NCBI GenBank assembly: GCA_016760335.1
Contig: CM028673.1
Span: forward strand, 24,006,501 to 24,070,500
Direction: 5' to 3'
Source: Gastrodia elata
Lineage: Eukaryota; Streptophyta; Magnoliopsida; Asparagales; Orchidaceae
Length of the DNA: 64,000 bases
Shown here: piece by piece, positions 21,574 through 33,600 of the stretch
Layout of the letters: every line of letters begins with the position of its first letter
How positions within the stretch are numbered: position 1 is the first letter of the stretch
Notes under the pieces: model-generated
Database searches by the model: none
What the model saw: only the letters and a program-made list of their open reading frames with translations
Told to the model about the DNA's origin: nothing
Program-made: the position numbers and the translations under genes

Positions 21574-21767
21574 GCTAGCTCGAATCGATCGTATCGATCG
21601 ATTGAGCTAGCGGCCAAGCCAATGGCTGAGTCCGATTAAGGACCCAGCGATTGGCTGCACCCGATGTTATAAGATGTTGGGGGATCGACTCGTCTCACCT
21701 CCCTGAAGGTGTAGGTATCGAGCTCCGGCCGGATAATGGCCTCTGTGAGGAGAATTGTCTCCTCACA
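21574..21767 (+). other. Structured leader region of B-C LTR
   Basis: An inverted repeat at 21574-21611 pairs two arms of about 16 bases with one bulged G, around loop TAT (arms built of CTAGCTC and AATCGATCG words). At 21744-21767 stem TGTGAGGAGA pairs with TCTCCTCACA, loop ATTG. The second matches the A hairpin at 6259 with a paired change G-C to A-T. The third LTR has lost the first structure by deletion. Confidence 0.6.
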
Positions 21768-24041
21768 TTGTGCCTAAAATGCCCGTATTGAAGGCGTCTC
21801 GGGTGAGTAGCACCCCGTCAATCCAGAGCGATCTAGATAGGGGTTCATAGTCCAATTGATGCGTCTAGACCCCAGGAACGTGTAGGGATCAAGCTGAGCC
21901 GCCGCCGTCGTCTAAGCGCCGAGAATTTCAGCGCGGAAGTTCGCTTGGGACGGACCCGTCGAGAGGTTGAAGATGAACTCCTAGCCGGGTAGTCCCCGAC
22001 CCGCGCGATTTTATTTCGGGCTACGTCTAATTAATTAATTATAGGATTGTATTTTCAAAGGTTATGCGATTAATTAAGTAAATCCTACAGTTTTAATTTA
22101 AATAAACATTCAAAAAAAATTGTTTAAATAACTTTAGCTATACTGATTCAAATGGTATGATCCAATATACCATTTGAATCAGAAAAATAGAAGTAATCTA
22201 AATATAAAACAAAATCATAGATCCAATGGTTAGATTTAAAAATATTTATCGAACTCTTTTCTGTCCTTATTTAAATTATATTAAAATAAATAAATATCCA
22301 AATGAGGAGATTAATGGCTTTGATTGCTCCTTGAACCATAGAGAACAAATTCAGACACTTAAAACCAATTTTGGATATTAATCTCTCCTAATCACTCCTT
22401 AATCACCCTAATTAGGGATTAGTAAAATTAAACCTAATTTAGCTTCTGATCTTGATAGAGATTGTTCATAATGCTATCCTAAGTATTTTAGAACAATTTG
22501 GAAAGGTTGGATTACCTTAAGATGCCCTAAATTTACTAATCCCCAATAATTAGCTTAAATAAGTGATTTATGCTAATTATCTTAATTAAGTGGTAAAAAT
22601 CCAAGATAAGTGTATTTCCTACCTTATTTATTAGTATGGGACACATTAAAATAATTAGGAGTAATTTGGACAACTAAATCCTAAAATTCTAATTTTTGGC
22701 CTTAAGAGGGGCATTTTGGTCATTTTGATCAAATATGCTTAAATGCCCTATAAACCTTGAAAATTTCAATAATCTACCCAAAAATAAATTAGAAATGTTC
22801 TCTGAATTTTGATACCAATATTTATGCTAATGTGATCCTTAACTTAAGAAATATTCACTAAAGCCCTATTTAAGACACTTAGATCTTAAGTAACCTAAAA
22901 GAGGTCACCTAGTTTAATGCTTAAACCAAATATCTAAGATTGTCAATTATCACCTTAATGAGTTCAATATAGTTAGATTATAAAGCTAAATTCTAAAAGA
23001 AATACAAATGGAAACTCCTAAGTAAAAATCTAGTTCAAAGTCTAAAGTGATCAAATATCAGATCATTAAATCTTAGACTTAGATCTTCAATTTGAACTGA
23101 ACCATCTCCAATTGAAATTCTTCAAATGATTGACTATTTAACCCTTTGAAACCTTCCATGTGGGTATAGGATGATTCAATCTCTAAATATAATGAGATTA
23201 TCTTAAAGATTGAATATACATCTTAGATTTTTAAATTCTTAATTGATTATTTTATCTTATAATTAGTAGAATAACCTTTAACTAAGTTCACCGTTTTTGG
23301 ATCTTTCAGCTTATAGGATCCTTTATCCTTAACTTTGGAATAGAGTGTGAACCCTAGATCCTTATTAGGACATTCCCTTGGATTTAGGTTTTGAGCACCA
23401 AAGTGGAGTTCAAATCCAAGATCCTTAAATCTTAATTTACTTGATTAATATTTGGGTAAGAGAGTAAGATATTAATAAACTAGGTTATTGATTTATTTAC
23501 TTAAACTATATAATCATCACATGATTTTGGATTAGAACTTGTTAAGTTCTAATATTAACTTTAAGGCCGTAAATCTGAGATTCTACTCGATAGCTGGATA
23601 TTGGAGATCCCAAACTTGTACCTTCTCAGAGTAGCTATATTTAGTAATTAAATAACATCAGATATCACATGAGTTTAGATTGAGTCCCTTGCTTACTTTG
23701 ATTTGATTTGCTTGGCATACCTTGGTTATTGAGCCTTATTCCTTGAGTATAATAGGAGAACTTACGATATGGATGATACATCCTAAGTTAGTACTTGAAT
23801 TGCATATCATTCAATTTTGCCTTGTTTGCAGTTGGTAGAATATGTCCTAGCTTAGTCAGCCTCTTCAGTAGTAGTATTGTATAGACTGGACTCAGAACTA
23901 GCATATTTGGATGGCTAGACTGGGGATTGATTGATTGATATTAGAGGCCCTATATGGCCTATTGGCTGGTATGGTAGTAGTATATCTTAGGCTTATTGCT
24001 ACTTTAGCTGGATTGTTCAGTATTGTTTTTTGTTTTGCTTT

Positions 24042-24147
24042 GCCACATGCTTCAGTGGCCTTATTTTCAGTACTTGCTTGCTTTGCCACATGTCTTAGTG
24101 GCTTTACATTTCATAGATTGCTTGCCTTTTCCACATGTCTCAGTGGT
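24042..24147 (+). repeat. Hairpin repeat array GCCAC/GTGGC in B-C LTR
   Basis: Three units, each GCCAC, 8 bases starting ATG, GTGGC (24042-24059, 24085-24102, 24131-24146), about 43 bases apart. They recur at about 34347-34455 and 44031-44135. The place in the LTR, about 1 kb before its end, matches the E1 and E2 arrays. Confidence 0.65.
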
Positions 24148-24860
24148 CTTTCCTTTTCCTTTTCTTAATTAGCATGTTGTATGTATACTCATATGGTTTA
24201 CTTATATATATTGGCATGTTTAGGATGCTAGAATTGCATGTTTTTAGTACTTGTGTTTCTTTTATATACCCAGCATGTGTTAATATGAACATAAGCATGT
24301 TAGGTTTAGAATTGTTATGTAGTTGCTGTTTCTTTTTAGCTTTTAGGCTCATCTTATTTATTTTGCATTGTATGTCATTCTTCATACTAGTTGCTGGCTA
24401 TAAATGGTTAGTTTATAGTTACTGTTTCTCCATAGCTTGTTGCACCTATTACTACTTGCATGTTTTGCTAATTTAAATGTGATATCTTTAAAACATTCAG
24501 TTCATTAAAATAGCCTAAAATGTACTTAGACAATTGTCTAACTGTAACTTTTTTGTTTTGTTGGTTGGGGCCCTGGCATTTGTGATACCGACAAATGTCA
24601 GATTCAGACGTGTTTGTGGGAGTGTCGCAGAAGAGGGGTAAGTTCAGGAGGAGGATCGTGCTGCTACTGTTTAGTTAGATATTGCATTTTATTTCAGTGA
24701 GATTGAGAGACATTTTCATTCTCTTTAAAATTTAGTTTGTAATAATTAATTCTAGATGTGTTTTATTTCTGCATTTTGATGAGTTACTATATTGTTTTCC
24801 CTCGTTCTACTATGTATGCTTGTGGATGTTACTACTCGCCTATTGGTTCCGCTACTTTGA

Positions 24861-24868
24861 TATTTATA

Positions 24869-24917
<49 letters not shown>

Positions 24918-24929
24918 ATATATATATAA
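24861..24929. repeat. TA microsatellite in first LTR
   Basis: A nearly pure TA run with a few TTTA interruptions. The same place in the second LTR (35167-35231) and third (44849-44881) has runs of different length, so it has changed since the LTRs separated. Confidence 0.9.
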
Positions 24930-25065
24930 ATTGATGAATGTTATAGCACTTGGTGACAAGTCCTTGGCTTAAGGCAGGTTGAGTTTACCTAACTTTACTT
25001 AAGCTGGGGATTTTCTATAGTTGGAGCACCGTACTTCCTTGTTCTCAATACCCGAGCCCCACAGT

Positions 25066-25076
25066 TGGTATTAGAG
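25066..25076 (+). promoter_or_regulatory. Primer-binding site of copy B
   Basis: TGGTATTAGAG, one mismatch to the tRNA-Met site; two bases (GT) separate it from the LTR end CCCCACA. Confidence 0.8.
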
Positions 25077-25284
25077 AACACCATAAGGTGTCAGAGTGGG
25101 ATCTATGATTCCTTTCTACCTAATGGACCGTTCTTCTGAAATACAAACATCAATATAGGTAACACCCATAATATAGTAGCATCAATAACTCTATGCAAAA
25201 TGTAGGAGGAGAATACTCCCATCCTAATAATTTAGTCATTTGGAGTCTAACACAAATGTAATAAAATTCTGTCCTCGGAGTTTA

Positions 25285-25689
25285 ATGAATTATGGAGAGT
25301 CCAATATAGACTATTATCAGCCTGCATTCAAGACAGTTTGGAGCTGTAGCTTCAAGTGGAGGTAGGAAAGCAACTGGCAGATTGAAGAAGTTTCAGCAAA
25401 AGGGATCTTAGTCCTGGAGAAGCTCTTACAGCAAGCTGTATATCGAGGGCTCAACTTTCCCATATACGCACAAGAATGGTTGAGCCTAGTGGAGTCCATT
25501 CTGATACACATAGAGGGTCCTGAGTCACTTTATGTAGATATTATGACAGACCTAATGGTGGATTGCATCGGAGTTTGGTGGTATGAGACCATGGCAAGGC
25601 TTGAGAAGAAGCGTAACAGGAAGCATCGGGAAGTCACTTTTGAGGATTTTTGTGTAGCCTTTAAGGCAGAATGTATTGATAATGTTTGA
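25285..25689 (+). pseudogene. Upstream Gag-like ORF (ORF1) of copy B
   Basis: It starts at ATG 25285 (MNYGESNIDYYQPAFKTVW), has one in-frame TAG after 'SFKWR', and continues to TGA at 25687. Conserved blocks: 'LVLEKLLQQAVYRGLNFPIYAQEWL' and '..GVWWYETMARLEKKRNRKHREVTFEDFCVAFKAECIDN'. The Trp-Trp and D/E-x-F..AF pattern is like ORF1 of A and like gag capsid. It is separated from gag by about 155 bases. The donor seen in copy C (GA|GTATAT) reads GA|ATGTAT here, so splicing of this copy would be impaired. Confidence 0.65.
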
Positions 25690-25846
25690 GTGATAGTTAG
25701 GATAAATGTTATTTTCATTATCAAGCAACCCTATTAGATTTACAGTTTTGGCATTGTAATCCCTTATTTCTATAATTAATGAAAGATTTTGATTTCTCTT
25801 CCTTAGAGTAAATTATGAGTTTGTCTTTTTCTTTAAATTTAACTAG

Positions 25847-27073
25847 AATAGATTTCAGATAACCACCTACCATTACTCCTGTTAAGAACACTGTTACCTC
25901 TAGTAGTTCTAATGATGAGGTGGCTCATCTGCGAGCCATGGTGGCAACTTTGTTGGAAAAACAAGCTCAACAGGCGCTCGTTATGCAGAAATTACTAAAT
26001 GATCGTGCAACTCCAGTCATTATCACTGCTCCAACAGTATATGCTACACAAGCTGCTCCTTCACATCATTCGGTGAATAATCTCCTTCACAATTTTTTGA
26101 GGTTAAGGCCTCCAACCTTTGGTGGGAACCCGTCACCATTGGATACAGCTGATTGGCTGAAGGCTGAGGGATCTCGTTAGTCTGAAGGTCCCGAACCCGG
26201 AAGCTGTCCATCTCGCCACCCGTCTGTTTCATGCAGAAGTAGAATATTAGTGGGAAGAGATCCGAAATACCAAGTTCACTGACTACGAGTTAGAGGACAT
26301 CCCCTGGGATGAGTTCATCGAGGCCTTCAAGACTGAATTCATTCCCCCATCCGCACAAAACATTATTGCAGACACAATCATGAGGTTGACTCAGGGGAGT
26401 CGTTCAGTAGCTGAATACGAAAGGGAATTTAGTAGATTGATTCGTTTCACGCCAGAAGTTACTCATTCGGAGTCAACTAAGTGCCACCTCTTTCTTTGTG
26501 GACTCGGAGGTTCACTAAAGAACCAGATCATGCCGCTCTGTCTGATTAGCTTCTACAAACTGGTGGAAACAGCTAAGGTGATCGAGCATCAGCAATCTGA
26601 AGAGGATCTTAAGCAAAAAGCACAAACAGCTCTAAACCTGCGGGGAAACTTCAAGAGACACGGATCTAACCCTACAAAAGTATATCAGCTAGAAGCTGCA
26701 CCTACCGCCAAACAAACTCAAAACTGTACTAAGCCACATCCGTATGGCAAGTGTTACCATTTTGGCCAGAGGTGTTTCAATTGTGGGTGTACAGGCCACT
26801 GGTTCTATCAATGCGACCACACAGAAATGGTAGACGGAGTTCCAATGAAGCTTTATCAGAAGAATCAAGTGTTCCGAGCAACTCCATTAAACAGGAGAGA
26901 ACAAAATATGGTTATAATGCCAGCCCCTGCTTCTGAAGTTGCTCACACGCAGCCACCAGCTCCCAATTCTCAGAACTACCAGCGATGGCAACCTAACAAT
27001 CATCCTGCTGGTCCTGCACGAGTATATGCCTTAACTCCTACTGAAGCCACAGAAGATAACAATGTAGTTTCAA
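25847..27073 (+). pseudogene. gag: gag of copy B
   Basis: The start codon position seen in C (ATG at 36126) reads ATA here. Capsid blocks: 'LLHNFLRLRPPTFGGNPSPLDTADWLK', then a +1 frame break at 'gctgagggatctcg' (stop 26178), then 'NPEAVHLATRLFHAEVEY*WEEIRNTKFTDYELEDIP' with a TAG for Trp. From 26380 the frame is open: 'RLTQGSRSVAEYEREF', then the zinc knuckle CX2CX4HX4C at 26773-26814 (CFNCGCTGHWFYQC). The tail is rich in Pro and Gln and ends at the intron 2 donor. The frame break is shared with copy C. Confidence 0.85.
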
Positions 27074-27162
27074 GTACACACTCATAAATCTCTCTCATGC
27101 TAAATTGCATTTCTGTATTTTAAATCTTTTCATGTTCTTGATGTAGAACTGTGTAAAATTAG
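27074..27162 (+). other. Putative intron 2 of copy B (gag-protease)
   Basis: 89 bases, GTACAC..AATTAG, T-rich, with an in-frame TAA at 27085. It occupies the same codon and phase (one base, then GC) as in A, C and D. Removing it links 'V-V-S' of gag to 'S-T-H-Y-F-N-N' of the protease in frame. Confidence 0.65.
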
Positions 27163-28990
27163 GCACACATTATTTCAACAACCAACCTTTTAATGTATTG
27201 TTTGATACTAATGCCAGTCACTCATTTGTCTCTGAACGATTTGCCAATAGCCTTAAACTTCACGCATGCAACCTAGCACAAATGTTGAGTGTTGGGCTCC
27301 CATCTGGAACCCAACTAAGTGCCCATAAATTTTGCAATATTAAAGTCTGATAAATGATCAGGAATTTCAGGCCAAACTAATCATCCTGCTAATAGATAAC
27401 TTTGATATCATCCTTGGGATGAATGGCTCAGTGACAATGATGCTGTGATAAACTGTCATAAAAAGAGAGTCACTCTCCATTCTCAGGGCAAGCCTGAAAC
27501 ATTTGTTGGAAGAACCAGCACGCAACTAACCTTAATAAATGCAATTAAAGCAGAATAGTTGATTATTAAGGGTTGTAATGCTTACTTAGTAACCATGATT
27601 AGCAAATCAAAAGGGAGTATCTCTCTTTCTAATTGTAAGGTAGTTAGGGAATTTGTCGATGTATTTCCAGAAGAATTGCCTGGTGTACCTCCTTTCAGAG
27701 AAGTAGAATTCTCTATTGAATTAATCCCTAGTACTCAACCGATATCCAAAGCAACTTATAGAATGGCACCTAAGGAGCTTCAAGAGCTCAACAAACAATT
27801 GCAAGAGCTCTTGAATAAAGGCTTCATCAGGCCAAGTATGTCTCCTTGGGGAGCGTCAGTGTTATTTGTGAAAAAGAAGGATGGATCTATGCATATGTGT
27901 ATAGATTATCGTGAATTGAATAAGGTCACTATAAAGAACAAATACCCACTGCCTAGAATTGATGGCTTGTTCGACCAGTTATCCGGAGCCATTATATTTT
28001 TCAAGATCGATTTAAGGTCTGGATACCATCAACTGCGAGTTAAAAAAGACGATGTAGGGAAGACTTCTTTCCGTACTCGTTATAGCCACTTCAAGTTTTT
28101 GGTGATATCATTCGGACTCACCAATGAGCCATCAATCTTTATGGATTTAATGCAATGAGTGCTAAAACCATATTTGGACAAGTTTTGGATCTTCTTCATT
28201 GATGATATCCTAATTTATTCCAAAACTTTGAGAGATCATGAAGAACATCTGAGGTTATCATTAGAAACTCTGCACGAGCATCAATTGTATGCCAAGTTCT
28301 CCAAGTGTGAGTTCTAGCTCAATTCCATTGCATTCTTGGGGCACGTAGTCTATACTCAGGGTATTCTGGTAGATTAGAGTAAAGTGCGTGCTAGTCAGGA
28401 CTGGGCTTAACCTAAGTCTGTCACTGACATTAGAAGTTTTCTGGGATTAGCGGAATACTACAAAAAGTTTGTTAAAGGCTTTTCCCATATTGCTTCGCCG
28501 TTGACTAAATTGACTCAAAAAGCCATTCCATTCATTTGGAGTCCTGAATGCGAGGAAGCATTTCAAACTCGAAGAGATGCACTTTCTACCACTCCAGTTC
28601 TTGTTTTACCTAAAAAAGGTTTGAACTATCAAGTATATACCGATGCCTCTGGAATCGGTCTAGGTTGTGTTTTAATGCAAGAGGGTAAGGTAATTGCCTA
28701 CGCCTCTCATCAGTTAAAACCCAATGAGCGAAATTATCCAGTTCATGATCTTGAACTTGCACCCGTAATATTTGCCTTGAAAATATGGCGTCACTATCTG
28801 TACGGAGTGCAATGTTCAATTTTCACTGATCATCAAAGTTTGAAGTATATCTTCACCTAGAGAGAGTTTAATTGCCGCCAGAGAAGATGGTTGGAGCTCA
28901 TCAGCGATTATGACTTCAGTATCCATTATCATCCAGGAAAAGCGAATGTAGTGGCTGATGCTCTTAGTAGTCGTGCTACTTTAACCTCTA
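27163..28990 (+). pseudogene. pol: Protease, RT and RNase H of copy B
   Basis: The protease active site reads LFDTNASHSFVS, with Asn for the essential Gly. The frame breaks near 27350. RT is open 27559-28158 ('SPWGASVLFVKKKDGSMHMCIDYRELNKVTIKN', 'KIDLRSGYHQL', 'FGLTNEPSIF'), a TGA at 28156, then 'FFIDDILIYSK' near 28196-28225. Later stops are at 28312-28320, 28375 and 28408. RNase H is open 28501-28860 ('YTDASGIGLGCVLMQEGKVIAYASHQL', 'FTDHQSLKYIFT') and closed by TAG at 28858. 'YHPGKANVVADAL' near 28930-28960 leads to integrase. Domain order and motifs are those of element A; the copy cannot be functional. Confidence 0.92.
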
Positions 28991-30560
28991 TGATTGCATC
29001 CAGTTCTTTAGAACCTGAATTTTGTAAGCTCAAGATTTCTCCAGTCAGTGGTGATATGCTGAGTTCGCTATTAGCAAATATTAATGTGGAACCCACTTTC
29101 CACCGAGATGTCTCTATCTCGCAAACAAAGATAATGAGTACTTGAAACTTAAAGCAAATATTGAAGGTGGTCTTCATCATGAATTGCAGTTGCGAAATGA
29201 TGTAATTTATCAAAGTAATCGATTGTGGATTCCTAAGTCCATGCATCAAGAAATTTTAGTCGAAGGCCATAATTCTGGATATCATATTAATCCAGGCAGT
29301 ACTAAGATGTATCAGGACCTAAAACAATCATTTTGGTGGCCAAGGTATGAAGAAATATACAGCTACCTTTGTGGCCAAATATCATGCATATAATTTAGTA
29401 AAGGCCGAACACAAAGACCTGGTGGTCTTCTGCATCCATTAGATATTCCTGAATGGAAATGGTTCGATATTTCTATGGACTTTGTTATGGGATTGCCTCG
29501 TGCAAATTCTGGTGCCGATGCAATTTGGGTGATAGTAGACCGCTTAACTAAATCAGCGCATTTTCTTCCCATCCGTCAAATTGATTCTGTAGAGAAGTTA
29601 GCAAAACTCTACATCAAAGAAATTGTCAGATTGCATGGGATTCCGAAGTCAATTGTATCTGATAGAGATAGCAGATTTACTTCCAAGTTTTGGCAAGCTG
29701 TGCATCAAGATCTGGGTACAACTCTAGCCATGAGTACAACTTTTCATCCTCAAACGGATGGTCAAACTAAAAGAGTGAACTAAGTTTTAGAAGATTTTCT
29801 TAAGCTATGTATTCTTAATTTTGTTGGTTCCTAAGAATATCACATCCCATTAGTGGAGGTTGCCTATAATAACATCATTCAAGCTAGTATTAAGATGGCC
29901 CCTTATGAAGCGCTGTATGGTAGAAAATGCAGTACTCTGCTAGCTTGGTCAGAAACAGGAAGCGTTCAGCTCTTTTATTCCAAATTAGTTGAAGAAACTA
30001 ATAATAAGATCAAATTAATTCAGCAGAGAACTCGTTTAGCTCAAGATCGTCAGAGCAAGTATCATGATTCTCAGGACCATCACCTAGAATTCAATGTGGG
30101 AGATTCTGCTGATCTAAAAGTCAGTCCAATGAAAGGTGTCTTCAGATTTGGCGTAGCTGGGAAACTTAGTCCCCGTTATGTTGGATCTTTCAAAGTTTTG
30201 GCCAAAGTAGGATCATCTGACTAACAGTCAAGCCTTCCTGACAGCTTTGCAACTGTTCACAGCATATTTCATGTATCATCATTGAGAAGATGTCTTCGAG
30301 ACCCTTCTCATCTCGTTCAACTTCCAGCAGTAGCGATTCAACCCGATCTTTCGTATGCCGAAGAATCTATCCGAATCTTAGCTTATGATCAGAAGTAGCT
30401 AAGAAATCGATCAATTCATATGGTTAATATTTAGTGGAAGAATCGATCCTTGGAGGAATCTACTTGGGAGAAATAGGCGGATATGCGCAATAAATATCCA
30501 CAGCTCTTTGCGAACCCAGGTATTGTTCTTCTCTCCTTTTTCCACTTCCTGTATTTTCCT
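28991..30560 (+). pseudogene. pol: Integrase and C-terminal tail of copy B
   Basis: The N-terminal zinc region shows 'VEGHNSGYHINPGSTKMYQDLKQSFWWP', a frame break, then 'KYHAYNLVKA' in place of KCHTCSLVKA, losing zinc-binding Cys residues. The core (29475-29783) has 'ISMDFVMGLP', 'SIVSDRDSRF' and 'QTDGQTKRVN', where Lys replaces the catalytic Glu; TAA follows at 29781. The GPF/Y part lies at 29853-30224 ('MAPYEALYGRKCS', 'LSPRYVGSFKVLAKVG'), then 'YAEESIRILAYDQK', TAG at 30396 and 'EESTWE' near 30455. Frames differ between the pieces. Confidence 0.9.
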
Positions 30561-30636
30561 TGATCTGTTGAATCCAAGAATGCTTTTCTTCACTTAGGTA
30601 ATGTCGGGGACAACATCGTTCTTAAGTGGGGGAGTC

Positions 30637-33600
30637 TGTAACAACCCTAGGTTGTTACTCTAGATAAACATAGTTGAATTAAGCTAATCCAAGCCTTAAT
30701 TTTGATTCCATTAGACTCAATGGGTCATTTAAACATAACCCTATAAGTTTTGAATCAATCGAAGCTAAATTGGAAATTTTGATATTTTTGGCTATTTTTG
30801 AGCCCTAGAAAATACCTAAAAGAATTTGATCTCCAAATCAAAGTCTGAGTTCATTTTTGAATTCCTCACTCCTAAATTAGCTAAGTGTGAAATTTTGGGA
30901 ATTTTTGGAGGTCATTTAGTCACATTTTGGATTTAATTTAAATTGGTTTAATTACAAATTAGGGTTTTAAACAATTTATAATTGCATAATTATCCTTTCC
31001 AACGGTCAGCTGGTTTCCAAACCGCGGGCGCCATCTGGGCCGTCCGTTCCGCGGATTTAATCCAATGGCCGGCGCCTTAGATCGGATCCGTCTAATCTCG
31101 ACTGTTCCGTGGTTCTGAGATTTAATCCGACGGCATCTAATCCACCCACAGTAAGTATCCCCAATCCACCGTTAGATCTCCCAATATAATCCAATGGTGG
31201 ACATTCTATCCACGCCATTCGTTAAGTGTCGAGAGATCAAGGCCGTCCCGCTTCGATGGATGATCAATCAGACGGCCCCGAGCACCCTGAGCACTGTGGA
31301 TCATCTCCTTCACCTCTCCCGTTTGCATCTGGTCCCCCTCGATAGCCATAGCCCCTCCAGCCCCCGTAGCAGTACGGGAAAAAGACTGAAATTCCTCTAC
31401 TGCCCTCGGTGCATTCATCTGGCCGGCTGTCTTCTCCCCAAATTTCCCATAGCCGTTGGCCCGAGCCATTTCCTTTGGGCCGAGCCTCTTGCCATTGCCA
31501 AGCTCTGGAAACCACCCCCAGAGCTCCCAGCTGCCTATAAATACCCCTAGCACCTCTCAGTTAGTCCCTTTGCTCACCGAGACTCCTTAATTTCCCCAGC
31601 TAAAGCCTCTGGAGCTCCTGTCTCTCTCGGCACTTCCCATCAACTCGAACACTTGAACCACTAATAGAGGTCCAGTCTGGTGTTTAGACCCCCTGTGAAC
31701 CTTCGTCTGCTGGTTAGGAAGCTCCAGCACACTTCAATTCTCCTCGGCGAAGCCTGCAACCCCGTCCTCAGGTACAACCTTTCCCCATTAAAATTTCTTC
31801 AGCTCAATTTCATTTCTGTCTTCTGAATGAGCTTTGGATGTCACCTAGAGAACCCCAGCCACCTAGGAAACCCAATGAAATTGTTGCCTGGGGCTAAGCT
31901 AGCTCGAATCGATCGATTGAGCTAGCGGCCAAGCCAATGGCTGAGTCCGAGTAAGGACCCAGGGATTGGCTGCATCCCAGGTTATGAAATGTTGGGGGAT
32001 CAACTCGTCTCATCTCCCTGAAGGTGTAGGTATCGAGCTCCGGCCAGATAATGGCCTCTGTGAGGAGAATTGTTTCCTCATAATGCGCCTGAAACGCCCG
32101 TATCGAAGGCGTCTCGAGTGAGTAGCACCCCGTCAATCCAGAGGAATCCAAATGGGGGTTCTTAGTCTAATCGATGAGTCTAGACCCCAGGAATGTGTAG
32201 GGATCAAGCTGAGCTACCGTCATGGTCTGAGCGCCGAGAATTTTAGCACGGAAGTTCGCCTGGGACGGACCCGTCGAGAGGTTGAAGATAAAGTCCGGGT
32301 CAGGCCGTCCCCGACCGGCGCGGTTTGATTCCGGGCCGCGTCTAATTAATTAATTATAGAATTGTATTTTTAAAGGTTATGCGATTAATTAATTAAATTC
32401 TATAGTTTTAATTTAAATAAACATTCAGAATAAATTATTTAAATAACTTTGGCTATACTGATCTAAATGGTATGATCCAATATACCATTTGAATCAGAAA
32501 AATACAAGGAATCTAAATATAAAATTAATTCACAGATCTAATGGTTGCATTTAAAAATATTTGCCCAACTCTTTGCTATCCTTATTTAAATCATATTAAA
32601 TTAAATAAATATCCAAATGAGGATATTAATGGCTCTGATTGCTCCTTGAACCCTAGAGAACAAATTCAGACCCTTAAAACCAATTTAGGATATTAATCTC
32701 TCTTAATCACTCCTTAATCACCCTAATTAGGGATTAGTAAAATTAAACTGATCTTGATAGAGATTGTTTCGAATACTATCTTAAATATTCTAGAACCATT
32801 TGGAAAGGTTGGATTGCCCTAAGATGCCCTAAATTTACTAATCCCCAAAAATTGGCTTAAATAAGTGATTAGTGCTAATTAGCTTAATTAAGTGGTCAAA
32901 ATCTAAGATAAGTATATTTCCCACCTTATTTATCGGTACGGGTCACAGTAAAACTGATTAGGAGTAATTTGGACAACTAAATCCTAAAATTCCAATTTTT
33001 GGCCTTAAGAGGGGCATTTTGGTCATGTTGATCAAATATGCTAAAATGCCCTATAAACCTTGAAAATTTCAATAATCTACCCTAAAATAAATTAGAAATG
33101 TTCTCTGAATTCGCGTACCAATATTAATGCTAATGTGATCCTTAACTTAAGAAATCTTCACTTAAGCCCTATTTAAGACACTTAGATCTTAAGTAACCTA
33201 AAAGAGCTCACCTAGTTTAAAGCTTAAACCAAATATATAAGATTGTCAATTATCACCTTAATGAGTTCAATATAGTTAGATTATAAAGCTAAATTCTAAA
33301 AGAAATACAAATGGAAACTCCTAAGTAAAAGTCTAGTTCAAGTCTAAAGTAATCAAACATCAGATCCTTAGATCTTAGATCGACTTAGATCTTCAATTTG
33401 AACTGACCATCTCCAATCGAAGTTTTTCAAATGGTTGATTGTTTAACCCTTTGAATCCTTCCATATGGGTATAGGATGATTTAATCTCTAAAGATAATGA
33501 GATTATCTTAAAGATTGAATATAGATTTTAGATTCTCAAATTCATAATTGATTATTTTATCTTATAATAAGTAGAATAACTCTTCACTAAGTTCGTAGTT

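Larger units (their letters stand above)
20354..25063 (+). repeat. First LTR of B-C array
   Basis: 4.7 kb from TGTAACAACC to GCCCCACA. The first 22 bases contain a perfect palindrome (20355-20375, arms GTAACAACC and GGTTGTTAC). TATA box at 21206-21213; start-site hairpin at 21225-21252; a long inverted repeat at 21574-21611; leader hairpin at 21744-21767; hairpin array at 24042-24147; TA microsatellite at about 24861-24929. No genes inside. Confidence 0.9.

Noticed and set aside
23935..24476. Hydrophobic ORFs (up to 113 codons) that look like membrane proteins, also at 34240-34772 and 43929-44455
   Set aside because: T-rich LTR sequence translates into Phe/Leu/Cys-rich peptides. They overlap the hairpin array and show no conservation of frame between copies.
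25847..26180. Programmed ribosomal frameshift in gag of B and C
   Set aside because: The shared +1 break at 'gctgagggatctcg' has no slippery heptamer I can recognise, A and D are in frame here, and other shared stops show that the parent was defective.
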